A stretch of DNA of 64,000 bases from assembly GCA_937919825.1 (NCBI GenBank), contig CALFPA010000133.1:1-64000 (forward strand). Reading direction: 5' to 3'. Each line of letters opens with the position of its first letter. Position 1 is the stretch's first letter. The notes below the pieces were generated by a model, which saw only the letters and a list, made by a program, of their open reading frames with translations, had not been told where the DNA came from and did not search any database. This document shows, one piece after another, positions 26,853-35,871 of the stretch. Position numbers and translations under genes: made by a program. This DNA is from an uncultured Spartobacteria bacterium. GTDB taxonomy: Bacteria > Verrucomicrobiota > Verrucomicrobiia > Chthoniobacterales > Terrimicrobiaceae.

Positions 26853-29570
26853 TCATCCCAGAGCGGTTTCACAGCGGCCGCAGAGCGTCGGGTGGGTGGC
26901 GCTTTGACCGACTTCGGGGCGGTGGCGCCAGCAACGCTCGCAACGGGCGTTCGAGGTTTTCGCCACCTCGCAGCTCGGGGTGGGGGATTCGGAGATTTCG
27001 AGGTCGCTCAGGATGAAGATTTCTTCGGCTTCGGACTGGACCGGTGCGAGGGATTTCAATTCCTCGGGCGTCGCACCGAGTTGGATTTTCGCCTCGAGCG
27101 CACTGCCGATCTCACCGGCTTTTTGGGGCTTTTCCACAGCCTGCGAAATGCGGCTGCGGATTTGAAGGAGTGCATCCATCTGCGCGATGGTGTCGGCGTT
27201 TTGCCAAGCCGGATCAGGTTTTGGAAAATCCTGCGCATGGACCGAGCTGCCTGGCTGGAAGTGGCCCCAGGCCTCCTCGGCGGTGTAGGCGAGGATCGGC
27301 GCAAGCAGGCGGACGAGTGTGTCGAAAACCCTGTGCATCGCGAATTGCGTGCCGCGGCGGCGCGGGGAGGATTTGGCGTCGCAGTAGAGTCGGTCCTTTG
27401 TGATGTCCACATACAGGCTGCTGAGATCGACGGCGCAGAATTGGTTGATCGTGTGGTGCACACGGTGGAACTCGAGTTTCTCGTAGGCGTCGAGGCAGGT
27501 GGCGACGACTTCCTGGAGGCGCGCAAGGATCCAGCGGTCGACGAAGATGAGCGATTCCGGCGCGGGAGGATTTGCGGCGTCGTAGTCGTGGAGGTTCGCG
27601 AGGAGGATGCGGAGCGTGTTGCGGACGCGGCGGTAGGCATCCGAGAGGCGCGTGAAGATTTCCTCGGAGAAGGGCACATCGTCGGTGAAGTTCACACTAC
27701 TGACCCACAGGCGGAGCAGGTCGGCGCCGTATTTGTTCACATAGTGGTCGGCGTCGGTGGGCTTCTGGTAGCCACCCGCGGCGGACTTCGAGATTTTCTT
27801 CCGCGTGTCGACATCCATCACGAAGCCGTGGGTGAGCACGGTGCGGTAGGGGGCTTTTTCGTTCAGCGCGACGGAGGTCATGAGCGAACTCTGGAACCAA
27901 CCGCGGTGTTGGTCGGTCGCTTCGAGATAGAGGTCGGCGGGAAAGGCGAGTTCGGGGCGTTGGCGCAGGACGGTTTCGTGGCTGAGGCCGGAATCGATCC
28001 AGACATCGAGCGTGTCGTTGCGGCGAGTGGTGCCGGCGGGGAGGCCGACGAGTGAAGCCCAAGCGGCATCGTCGAGTTCGAACCACGAGTTGGTTCCTTT
28101 TTCGGAGAAAACCTCGGCGACCTTGTTGATGACGGCGGGGTCGAGGATCGGCTCGCCTTTTTCATTGTAGAAAACCGGAAGCGGCACGCCCCAAGTGCGC
28201 TGGCGCGAAATGCACCAGTCGGGACGGGATTCCACCGTGCCGCGAATGCGGTTGCGGCCCCAATGCGGAATCCAATGCGTGCTGTCCACCTCGCGAAGCG
28301 CGGCCTCGCGGATCCCGTCGATACGGATGAAAAATTGCTCGACCGCACGGAAGAGGATCGGGGTTTTGGAACGCCAGCAGTGGGGGTAGTCGTGAAGGTA
28401 ATCGGACTGGCCGAGGAGTGCGCTGCGTTCGGTGAGGATGCGGAGGACTTCCTTGTTCCCCTGCTCGAGGACATGGAGGCCGACGAGTTCGGGAATGCCG
28501 CATTCCTCGGTGAATTTGCCGTAGGCATCGACGGGCGAGAGGACATCGAGGCCATTCGCTTGGCCGGCGAGGTAGTCGTCCGCGCCATGGCCCGGCGCGA
28601 TGTGAACCTGCCCCGTGCCTTTTTCCATCGTCACGAAATCGGCGGTGATGACAGGGACTTCGCGGTTAAGGAAAGGATGGCGGGCTTTCGAGCCGGCGAG
28701 TCCGGCACCGGTGAACTCGCATTCGGCGGGAGCGGCCGAGGATTTGGTTTCGGCGAGAAACGCCTCCCAAAGCGCGTTGGCGATGACGAGCGATTTGGCG
28801 GAGCCATCGGCGAGAGTGACTTTGCGGAGGGTGTATTTTTCCTGGGGGTGGACGGCGATGGCGAGGTTCGCGGGAAGTGTCCACGGCGTGGTGGTCCAAA
28901 TCACAAACGAGGCGTCACCAATCGGACTACTCGCGGCGGCGAAGGCCACATGGATCGCGGGGTCGGTGCGCTCGGCGTATTCCACCTCGGCCTCGGCGAG
29001 TGCAGTGTGCGCGCCGGTGCTCCAGAGGACGGGTTTTTTCTTGCGATAGACGAGGCCTTTTTCGACGAACCTCGCAAAGGCGCGGATCATTCCGGCCTCG
29101 TAGCCGGGATCGAGCGTGAGGTAGGGATTTTCCCAATCTCCAAGCACGCCGAGGCGTTTGAACTGGCGGCGTTGGATGTCAATGAATTTGCGGGCGTATT
29201 CCTCCGAGCGGCGGCGGACCTCGGCGGGCGCGAGGCCGGCGGAGGATTTGACCACACGGAACTCGATCGGGAGGCCGTGGCAGTCCCAGCCAGGAACGAA
29301 CGGCGCGCGGAAGCCGGCCATGGTTTTGGATTTCACCACGAAGTCCTTGAGGATCTTGTTGAGCGCGGTGCCCATGTGGACATCGCCGTTGGCGAAGGGC
29401 GGGCCGTCGTGGAGCAGGTAGAGCGGGGCGTCCTTCCGGCGCTCTTGGATTTTGGCATAGAGGCCGCTGGATTCCCATTTGGCGAGGATTTCGGGTTCGC
29501 GCTGGGCGAGGCCCGCCTTCATCGGGAAGTCTGTTTTCGGAAGGTTGATGGTGTCTTTGTAGCCGCTCAT
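26853..29570 (-). CDS. ileS: Isoleucyl-tRNA synthetase
   Basis: 905 residues, bacterial class. Domains in order: catalytic core, CP1 editing domain (FVIWTTTPWTLPANLA; GTGQVHIAPGHGADDY), the second signature, the anticodon-binding region and a C-terminal zinc finger (CERCW, then LCGRC). The HIGH-equivalent reads HMGT (GDVHMGTALNKIL) and the KMSKS-equivalent reads KKISKS. The rest of the core is intact (WDCHGLPIEF; SWFE), so it should be functional. Start ATG 29570; divergent from the cytidylate-kinase-like gene. Confidence 0.97.
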   Translation of the reverse strand: MSGYKDTINLPKTDFPMKAGLAQREPEILAKWESSGLYAKIQERRKDAPLYLLHDGPPFANGDVHMGTALNKILKDFVVKSKTMAGFRAPFVPGWDCHGLPIEFRVVKSSAGLAPAEVRRRSEEYARKFIDIQRRQFKRLGVLGDWENPYLTLDPGYEAGMIRAFARFVEKGLVYRKKKPVLWSTGAHTALAEAEVEYAERTDPAIHVAFAAASSPIGDASFVIWTTTPWTLPANLAIAVHPQEKYTLRKVTLADGSAKSLVIANALWEAFLAETKSSAAPAECEFTGAGLAGSKARHPFLNREVPVITADFVTMEKGTGQVHIAPGHGADDYLAGQANGLDVLSPVDAYGKFTEECGIPELVGLHVLEQGNKEVLRILTERSALLGQSDYLHDYPHCWRSKTPILFRAVEQFFIRIDGIREAALREVDSTHWIPHWGRNRIRGTVESRPDWCISRQRTWGVPLPVFYNEKGEPILDPAVINKVAEVFSEKGTNSWFELDDAAWASLVGLPAGTTRRNDTLDVWIDSGLSHETVLRQRPELAFPADLYLEATDQHRGWFQSSLMTSVALNEKAPYRTVLTHGFVMDVDTRKKISKSAAGGYQKPTDADHYVNKYGADLLRLWVSSVNFTDDVPFSEEIFTRLSDAYRRVRNTLRILLANLHDYDAANPPAPESLIFVDRWILARLQEVVATCLDAYEKLEFHRVHHTINQFCAVDLSSLYVDITKDRLYCDAKSSPRRRGTQFAMHRVFDTLVRLLAPILAYTAEEAWGHFQPGSSVHAQDFPKPDPAWQNADTIAQMDALLQIRSRISQAVEKPQKAGEIGSALEAKIQLGATPEELKSLAPVQSEAEEIFILSDLEISESPTPSCEVAKTSNARCERCWRHRPEVGQSATHPTLCGRCETALG

Positions 29571-29732
29571 GAAAGTCGGGGAGCATAATCAGCGGCGCGT
29601 GGCAGGGTCAACGCCACCGCTCGGCGATATCATGGCCGCAGACACTTCGACGGAAGGAACCCGGGACCTTGCATTTTTTGCTTGAACGATAGGCGGCGGA
29701 GGAGGAATTGTTTTTGTCCAGTTCAACCCCCT

Positions 29733-30479
29733 ATGAAAACCGATCATCAAATCGACCTTTGTCGTGCCTTCGTGCAATCATCCTCCTTTTGGAGTGAGGA
29801 TATCCCGGAACAAAAAACAGATGGTCCCGTAATCACAATTTCCCAAGCTGCCGGGGCGAGGGGAAATCCGATCGCGGCCGAACTTGTTAGTCACCTACTC
29901 GAAAATTCCACCATCCCGCAACATCGACCTTGGACGGTCTTCAATCAGCGGCTCGTCCATCAAGTCGTCGAGGAGCATGGCCTGCCGAATAGCACGGTGG
30001 GATTTTTTCCCGAGGACCGGACGGGACATTTGATGGATATGCTCGGGGAGGCGCTGGGCCTGCATCCCGGGGTTTTTACGGCAGTCGCCAAAACGGCAGA
30101 GACCGTCCTGCGGCTTGGCCAGTCCGGCAATGCGGTGATCGTCGGACGCGGCGGGAATTTCATTACCAAAAACATCCCGATGGCCTTGCATGTGCGATTG
30201 GTCGGGACGCTGGAAATCCGAATCCGGAGTTTTGCGAGCATCTACAAAGTCTCCCAAGACGAGGCGGTGAAGGAAGTCGCCCGTCGTGATCGGGCGCGGA
30301 AAAACTACATTCTCGAAAATTTCCGCCAGGACATCAACGATGTCACCAACTACGACCTCGTTTTAAATACGGACGATTTGAGTGACAGCGACGCGGCGCG
30401 GATCATTTCCAGCGCGCTGGAGGCGAAGGTGCGACAGGCCAGGGCGATTTCCCAAAACGGCTCGCGTTCGCGGCAATAA
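29733..30479 (+). CDS. Cytidylate kinase-like protein
   Basis: 248 residues from ATG 29733. A P-loop-like start (ITISQAAGARGNPIAAELVSHLL), VIVGRGGNFI, RVAR-like AVKEVARRDRARKNYI and the C-terminal YDLVLNTDDLS match the cytidylate kinase-like family (Cytidylate_kin2). Members are predicted nucleotide kinases of unsettled substrate. The glycine-rich loop has SQAAGARG in place of a canonical GxxGxGKS. It stands alone between ileS and rpoN, convergent with rpoN. Confidence 0.82.
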   Translation: MKTDHQIDLCRAFVQSSSFWSEDIPEQKTDGPVITISQAAGARGNPIAAELVSHLLENSTIPQHRPWTVFNQRLVHQVVEEHGLPNSTVGFFPEDRTGHLMDMLGEALGLHPGVFTAVAKTAETVLRLGQSGNAVIVGRGGNFITKNIPMALHVRLVGTLEIRIRSFASIYKVSQDEAVKEVARRDRARKNYILENFRQDINDVTNYDLVLNTDDLSDSDAARIISSALEAKVRQARAISQNGSRSRQ

Positions 30480-30491
30480 GTCGGGATCGGG

Positions 30492-31856
30492 TTAAAAAGC
30501 CTTCCGCAGGTGGCTCGGTAGGATGCCGAGTTGCTCGCGGTATTTCGCGACCGTGCGGCGGGCGACTGGCAGTCCGCGGTCGGCGAGGAGCTTCACGAGA
30601 TCCTGGTCGCTGTAGGGGCGCGTTTGGCTTTCCTCCTTTACGATTTGCGCGATGGCTTGGCGGACACTTTCGTTGCTCACCGTCTCTCCGTCGGAATTCG
30701 TGTAGCCGTGGGTAAAGAAATACTTCATCTCAAAAACCCCATGCGGCGTGGCGATGTATTTGCCGGCCGATGCGCGGCTCACGGTCGTCTCGTGAACTCC
30801 AACGGCCTCGGCGACCTGCACCATTCGCATGGGCTTGAGGTGGGCGGGGCCGAGGTCCATGAAATCCCTTTGCTGGGCGACAATCTCGCGGGCGATGTTG
30901 AAGATCGTTTGTTGGCGTTGCTGGATGCTGCGGATGAAAAAATTTCCGCCTCGGATTTTGTCACGCAGGTAGTCGCGAACCTCCTTCGAGTCGGTGGCGA
31001 GCATGTCTTTGTAGGAATCCGAAATTCTCAGGCGGGGAATTTCGTCGCTGTTCAGGGAAACGACATAGTCATCTCCCTCGCGCTCCACGATGACTTCGGG
31101 CGTGACGACTTGATTCGTATCCTCGGCAAAAGCCCGGCCGGGAGCGGGATCGAGGCGAGCAATCACCTCGGCTGCGCGCTGGATTTCGGGAATTTCCAAG
31201 TGGAGTGCCTTGGCAATGTCGTTGAGTTTTTTTCGCCCCAACTCATCCAAGTGGTGGCGGACAATGCGGGATTCGACGGAATGCTGGCGGCCTTGGGCTT
31301 TGAGTTGACGCAGGAGGCATTCGGAGAGAGTGCGGGCGGCAATGCCGGGGGGGTCGAACTGCTGGATTTTTTCTAAAACTCCCTCGACATCGATAGACAT
31401 GACATCCATCGAAGCGGCAATTTCCTCGCAAGTCGCGCGGAGGTAACCGCCCTCATCGAGGTTTCCGATGATTTCGACTGCGATCTCGGCGTCTTCCCTC
31501 GTCCAGTTGGCTGTTTGGACTTGCTCCAAAAGATGCTCGGTGAGGTTGTGGGGGCGGATTTGGGAGTCCAGGAAATGCTGTCGCTTTTCGAGGGCTTCTT
31601 TGGACCAGGATTCTCCCGGGGAACGCTGGCAGTAGTATTCGTTCCACTCATCTTCTATGCGGGAAGTTTTTTCGGTTTCGGAAGAACTGGGCTTATCGGA
31701 GGGCATTTCCTCCAAGGCGGGATTCGAGCGCAGTTCGGTATCCACCAACTCGAGCAATTCGTTCAGGGGAGCTTGCAGAACATGCAGGCTTTGTTGCATC
31801 TGCGGCGATAGCGATTGTTGCATCGCCATGCCGCCCACTTGTTGCATTCCGGCCAT
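30492..31856 (-). CDS. rpoN: RNA polymerase sigma-54 factor
   Basis: 454 residues. The N-terminal glutamine- and leucine-rich activator region (QQSLSPQMQQSLHVLQAPLNELLELV), the core-binding region, the DNA-binding helices (MVQVAEAVGVHETTVSRASAGKY) and the RpoN box (ARRTVAKYRE) near the C terminus are all present. It directs -24/-12 promoters that need an enhancer-binding ATPase. No such activator or clear -24/-12 promoter was found within the window. Divergent from the cysteine desulfurase gene. Confidence 0.97.
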   Translation of the reverse strand: MAGMQQVGGMAMQQSLSPQMQQSLHVLQAPLNELLELVDTELRSNPALEEMPSDKPSSSETEKTSRIEDEWNEYYCQRSPGESWSKEALEKRQHFLDSQIRPHNLTEHLLEQVQTANWTREDAEIAVEIIGNLDEGGYLRATCEEIAASMDVMSIDVEGVLEKIQQFDPPGIAARTLSECLLRQLKAQGRQHSVESRIVRHHLDELGRKKLNDIAKALHLEIPEIQRAAEVIARLDPAPGRAFAEDTNQVVTPEVIVEREGDDYVVSLNSDEIPRLRISDSYKDMLATDSKEVRDYLRDKIRGGNFFIRSIQQRQQTIFNIAREIVAQQRDFMDLGPAHLKPMRMVQVAEAVGVHETTVSRASAGKYIATPHGVFEMKYFFTHGYTNSDGETVSNESVRQAIAQIVKEESQTRPYSDQDLVKLLADRGLPVARRTVAKYREQLGILPSHLRKAF

Positions 31857-31974
31857 ATTTCAATGGCCAGACTAGGCATGAAATCTGCTCCTGCAAGCAT
31901 GATTCACGCCATCTTTGAGAAAGGCCCGGGTTGCATTGAGTGGTGCGACGAGATAATGGGGAGCCCTTTCTGAA

Positions 31975-33123
31975 ATGGGCCCCTTGATTTATTTGGACAA
32001 CAACGCGACGACTCCCGTCGTGCCGGAGGTTTTGGGGGCGATGGAGCCCTGGCTCCGGGGAGGCTTCGGCAACCCCTCAAGCGGCTACCGACTCGGCCGT
32101 GCGGCGTCAGCGGCCATCGACACGGCGCGCGGCCAAGTCGCCGCGCTGGCGGGATGCCAATCCGAGGAATTGGTTTTTACCAGCTGCGGAACCGAGTCGA
32201 TCACCACGGCGATCTACTCTGCCGTTGCTTCCAAAAAACGCCATATCGTCACCAGCGCGGTCGAGCACAGCGCCACATTTCGACTTTGCGAGGATTTGGC
32301 CAGGAAGGGGTTTGAAATCACCCGCCTCCCTGTAGATGCCACGGGACAGCTGGACTTGGACGAGTTGAAGGCGGCCATCCGACCCGAGACCGCCTTAGTT
32401 TCCCTCCTTTGGGCCAACAACGAAACCGGCGTCCTCTGGCCTCTCGAAAAAATCGCCGACCTTGTTCAAAAAACCAACGCCATCCTCCACATCGACGCCG
32501 TGCAGGCTTTCGGGAAAATTCCGCTCCGTCTCGAAGGTCTCGGTGTGCATTTCATGAGTTTCTCGGGACACAAACTCCATGCTCCGAAAGGTGTCGGTGC
32601 CCTCTACATCAACCGCCGCGTTCCCTTCACCCCTTTCCTGCGCGGCACTCAGGAAAACGGCCGCCGCGGAGGCACGCAGAATGTCGCCTCGATCGTCGCC
32701 TTTGGGAAAGCCGCCGAACTCGCCGCCGCCCATCCGCTCGAACCCACTCTCCGCGACCGCCTCGAAAGCTCCCTCCTCGCCACCATCCCCGGCTGCTCCG
32801 TCAACGGCGACCGCGCCAACCGTCTTCCAAACACCACCAATCTCTCATTTCCAGGCATCGAGAGCGAAGCCGCCCTCATCCTCCTCGACGAGCGCGGCGT
32901 CTGTTGCTCAGCCGGTTCCTCCTGCGCCACCGGATCCGGCAAACCCTCCCATGTCCTGAAAGCGATGGGCCTCACCGACGCCCGCGCCAAATCCTCCCTC
33001 CGCCTCTCCCTCAGCCGCCTCACAACCCCCGAGGAAATCACCCGCACCGCCGAAATCCTCCCCGCCGTCATCACCAAACTCCGCACGACCTCCCTTTCCG
33101 AAAGCCCCGTCACATTCTCCTAA
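31975..33123 (+). CDS. Cysteine desulfurase (NifS/IscS family)
   Basis: 382 residues, a PLP enzyme of aminotransferase class V. It converts cysteine to alanine and an enzyme-bound persulfide for Fe-S clusters or thio-cofactors. Visible: YLDNNATTPVVPEV, the cofactor-stacking EHSA, HIDAVQAFGKIP, the Schiff-base lysine K200 in SFSGHKLHAPKG, and the persulfide cysteine C317 in GSSCATG. The last cysteine region has the NifS-type CCSAGSSCATG. No isc or suf partner is next to it, but the Moco genes of this window need such sulfur donors. Confidence 0.93.
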   Translation: MGPLIYLDNNATTPVVPEVLGAMEPWLRGGFGNPSSGYRLGRAASAAIDTARGQVAALAGCQSEELVFTSCGTESITTAIYSAVASKKRHIVTSAVEHSATFRLCEDLARKGFEITRLPVDATGQLDLDELKAAIRPETALVSLLWANNETGVLWPLEKIADLVQKTNAILHIDAVQAFGKIPLRLEGLGVHFMSFSGHKLHAPKGVGALYINRRVPFTPFLRGTQENGRRGGTQNVASIVAFGKAAELAAAHPLEPTLRDRLESSLLATIPGCSVNGDRANRLPNTTNLSFPGIESEAALILLDERGVCCSAGSSCATGSGKPSHVLKAMGLTDARAKSSLRLSLSRLTTPEEITRTAEILPAVITKLRTTSLSESPVTFS

Positions 33124-33147
33124 TATGACTCAAACCCTCTTCTACCT

Positions 33148-33179
33148 CTCCGTGCTCTCCGCGTCCTCCGTGGTTAATT
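33148..33179 (+). repeat. CTCCGTGNN repeat, three units
   Basis: CTCCGTG-CT-CTCCGCG-TC-CTCCGTG followed by GTTAATT lies between the cysteine desulfurase and tex genes. It is almost identical to the copy at 12042. Confidence 0.75.
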
Positions 33180-33200
33180 CAATTTAATTTTCACCAACTC

Positions 33201-35465
33201 ATGCTCGAAAAACACCTCCTCCAAATCGTCCAGGAACTTTCCCTGCAACCCCGCCAAGTCGCCGCCACCGCCGTCCTTCTCGAGGAAGGCGCGACCGTGC
33301 CGTTCATCGCCCGCTACCGCAAAGAGCGCACCGGCGAACTCGACGAAGTCCAGATCGCCAATATCCGCGACCGCATGCAGGAACTCGAGGAATTGGACAA
33401 ACGCCGCGAATCGATCCTCTCGTCGCTCGAGGAACGCAAACTCCTCACCGAGGAATTGAAAGTCAAAATCGACGCGGCCAAAAACCTCTCCACCCTCGAG
33501 GATCTCTACCTTCCGTTCCGCCCGAAAAAGCGCACCCGCGCCACGATGGCCAAGGAAAAAGGCCTCGAGCCGCTCGCCGACATCCTCTGGGAGCAAAACC
33601 CGAACACCGATCCCGAGGCCGAGGCCGCCGCGTTTATCAGCGTCGAAAAGGAAGTCCCCGACACCGCTGCCGCCCTCGCCGGAGCGCGCGACATCCTCGC
33701 CGAGCGCATCAATGATTCCGCTGAGGCCCGCGCCGCGCTGCGCGATCTCTACCTGAACAAAGCCGTGCTCAAATCCAAAGTTGTCTTTGAAAAAGAAAAG
33801 GACGCCGCGAAATTCAAAGACTACTTCGATTGGAGCGAGCCGGTCGCCCAATGTCCCTCGCACCGATTTCTCGCGATCCGTCGCGGCGAGACCGAAGGGC
33901 TGCTTTTCTCCCGCATCACCCCACAGGAGGAGCAAGCACTCGCGGCGCTCGACCACCTTTTCGTCAAAGGCTCGCACGCTTCTGCCCAGCAGGTCCGCCT
34001 CGCCGCGCATGATTGCTACAAGCGCCTCCTCGGTTTCGCCATGGAGGGCGAGGCCCGCGTTTTCTATAAAAAGAAAGCTGATGAGGAAGCCATCCGCGTC
34101 TTTGCCGAAAATATCCGCGAACTCCTCCTTGCCTCACCGCTCGGCCAAAAAACCACCCTCGCGCTCGACCCCGGATTCCGCACGGGTTGCAAACTCGTCG
34201 TGCTCGATCCTCAGGGAAAACTCCTGATGAACGAAGTCGTCTATCCCGAAAAGGGAGCCCGCGACCGCGCCGAAGCTGCTGAAGTCATCAAGTCAGTCGT
34301 CTCCCGTTTCAAAATCGAAGCCATCGCCATCGGCAACGGCACCGCCTCGCGGGAGACGGAAACCTTTGTCCGCGCCCTCGGCCTGCCTGCCGCCATCACG
34401 ATTGTCGTCGTGAGTGAATCTGGCGCATCGATCTACTCCGCCTCGGAAGTCGCCCGCGAGGAATTCCCGAATCTCGACCTCACCGTTCGTGGGGCCATTT
34501 CTATCGGCCGTCGCCTCATGGACCCCCTCGCCGAACTCGTGAAGATCGACCCGAAATCCATCGGCGTCGGCCAATACCAGCACGATGTCGACCAATCCGC
34601 CCTCAAGCGCTCGCTCGATGACGCGGTCGTCTCGTGCGTGAACCATGTCGGCGTGGAACTCAACACCGCCAGCGCGCACCTCCTCGGCTATGTCTCCGGC
34701 CTCAACTCCCGCACCGCACTAGGCATCGTGGAATTCCGCAACCAAAACGGCCCCTTCAAATCCCGCAACGAACTCCTCAAAGTCCCCGGCCTCGGTCCCA
34801 AGGCTTTTGAGCAGTCCGCCGGCTTCCTCCGCATCCGCAACGGCGCGCACCCGCTCGACGCCAGTGCCGTCCATCCCGAGCGCTACGACCTCGTGGACAA
34901 AATGGCCGCCGACCTCGGTTGCTCCGTCAGCGAACTCCTCCAGAATCCCGCCCGCCGCACCGCCATCAAGGCCGAAAAATACACCACGCCTGAAGTCGGC
35001 CTGCCCACCTTGCAGGACATCCTGAAAGAACTCGCCAAGCCCGGCCGCGACCCACGCAAGCAATTCGAGGCCTTTTCGTTCTCTGACGAGGCGATGAAAA
35101 TCGAAGATCTCAAGCCCGGCATGAAGCTCCCCGGCATCGTCACGAATGTCGCCGCGTTCGGCGCGTTCATCGATGTTGGTGTTCACCAGGACGGCCTCGC
35201 ACACATCAGCCAACTCAGCGATCAATTCGTCAAAAACCCTTCGGATGTCGTGAAGGTCGGCCAAAAAGTGAACGCCACCGTGATGGAGGTGGATTTCGAG
35301 CGCAAACGCATCAGCCTTTCCTTGAAAACCAACCCCGAACTCGGCGCCCAGTCCCGCGGCCCGCGCGACAGCGGCGGCGGATCGAGAAATTTCCAACCTC
35401 GGCCCCAGCAAAAACAAGCCCCGCAAGTCGATTGGTTCACCGCCGCGATGAACAAAAAGAACTAA
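33201..35465 (+). CDS. tex: Tex-family RNA-binding transcription accessory protein
   Basis: 754 residues, full length. Tex N-terminal helical region (VPFIARYRKERTGELDE), a YqgF-like domain (ALDPGFRTGCKLVVLD; IAIGNGTASRETE), helix-hairpin-helix motifs (LLKVPGLGPKAFEQSAGFLRI, split) and a C-terminal S1 domain (about 640-710, GIVTNVAAFGAFIDVGVHQDG). The tail is basic and glycine- and glutamine-rich. It binds nucleic acid and affects transcription. Starts 77 bp after the cysteine desulfurase gene. Confidence 0.96.
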   Translation: MLEKHLLQIVQELSLQPRQVAATAVLLEEGATVPFIARYRKERTGELDEVQIANIRDRMQELEELDKRRESILSSLEERKLLTEELKVKIDAAKNLSTLEDLYLPFRPKKRTRATMAKEKGLEPLADILWEQNPNTDPEAEAAAFISVEKEVPDTAAALAGARDILAERINDSAEARAALRDLYLNKAVLKSKVVFEKEKDAAKFKDYFDWSEPVAQCPSHRFLAIRRGETEGLLFSRITPQEEQALAALDHLFVKGSHASAQQVRLAAHDCYKRLLGFAMEGEARVFYKKKADEEAIRVFAENIRELLLASPLGQKTTLALDPGFRTGCKLVVLDPQGKLLMNEVVYPEKGARDRAEAAEVIKSVVSRFKIEAIAIGNGTASRETETFVRALGLPAAITIVVVSESGASIYSASEVAREEFPNLDLTVRGAISIGRRLMDPLAELVKIDPKSIGVGQYQHDVDQSALKRSLDDAVVSCVNHVGVELNTASAHLLGYVSGLNSRTALGIVEFRNQNGPFKSRNELLKVPGLGPKAFEQSAGFLRIRNGAHPLDASAVHPERYDLVDKMAADLGCSVSELLQNPARRTAIKAEKYTTPEVGLPTLQDILKELAKPGRDPRKQFEAFSFSDEAMKIEDLKPGMKLPGIVTNVAAFGAFIDVGVHQDGLAHISQLSDQFVKNPSDVVKVGQKVNATVMEVDFERKRISLSLKTNPELGAQSRGPRDSGGGSRNFQPRPQQKQAPQVDWFTAAMNKKN

Positions 35466-35516
35466 GATCAATCAACGATGCCCGCAACCTCCCCGCCCTC
35501 CGAAATCATCAACCGC

Positions 35517-35596
35517 CTGGAGGGACGGGCTCTGTCCCGTCCGGCGGTGGGCAAGGCTACTCGATGGCCGCGGATGACACAGAGGTCATCCCTCCA
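35517..35596 (+). repeat. 80-bp inverted-repeat element, copy 1
   Basis: Ends are TGGAGGGA and TCCCTCCA. Each end carries its own hairpin: GGACGGG-CTCTGT-CCCGTCC on the left and GGATGAC-ACAGAG-GTCATCC on the right. The two loops are complementary, so the left and right 25 bases form terminal inverted repeats with about 19 matches. The 30-bp middle is less structured. No coding capacity; resembles a MITE. Confidence 0.8.
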
Positions 35597-35624
35597 AAAT
35601 TAAGCGCGCGAGGGCAGCCATCGT

Positions 35625-35660
35625 GTAGCGGAACTCTGAAAGAGTTTCGACGGCGTTAGG
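35625..35660 (+). repeat. GTAGCGGAA...GGCGTTAGG element, short form
   Basis: Begins GTAGCGGAA, contains the stem AACTCT-GAA-AGAGTT and ends GGCGTTAGG. The same ends, in opposite orientation and around a longer stem, bound the element at 41659-41729. Confidence 0.55.
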
Positions 35661-35730
35661 CGTGGCTGCGCGTTCTGCGGTTATGAACCGCCGGGACTAA
35701 AAAAGAATGGGGTAAGTCAACTTCGCCGAC

Positions 35731-35811
35731 CTGGAGGGACGGGCTCTGTCCCGTCCGGCGGTGGGCACGGCTGCGCGATGGTCGCAGGATGACACAGAGG
35801 TCATCCCTCCA
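35731..35811 (+). repeat. 80-bp inverted-repeat element, copy 2
   Basis: Same orientation as copy 1 and near-identical to it in both terminal arms. The middle differs (GGCACGGCTGCGCGATGGTC against GGCAAGGCTACTCGATGGCC) and is one base longer. Confidence 0.8.
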
Positions 35812-35871
35812 AGTCGGATTCGGGGTGAATCTCGATGGAGTTTTTGTTCGATGGTCGCGGAGGACTCGTGG

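Larger units (their letters stand above)
35466..35871. other. Repeat-rich intergenic stretch between tex and the FAH-family gene
   Basis: 406 bp without a gene. It contains two copies of an 80-bp element (35517-35596 and 35731-35811) and, between them, a shorter element (35625-35660) plus a GCGGTT-ATG-AACCGC hairpin (about 35678-35692). The last about 60 bp before the gene end (35812-35871) share only short fragments with the second copy. No open frame with coding character was found. It lies between converging genes, so the hairpins could also act in termination. Confidence 0.7.

Noticed and set aside
26853-29570. IleRS with HMGT and KISKS in place of HIGH and KMSKS as a possible inactive paralogue.
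   Set aside because: The editing domain, zinc finger and remaining core are intact, the ileS-lspA context is standard, and these motifs vary naturally among class I synthetases.
30492-31856. Search for -24/-12 sigma-54 promoters near rpoN and the regulators.
   Set aside because: All TGGCAC matches lie inside genes and lack a properly spaced TTGC.
31931-31957. TTGCAT...GATAAT before the cysteine desulfurase as a promoter.
   Set aside because: The spacing is 15 bp and would leave only about 11 bases of leader; too weak to list.
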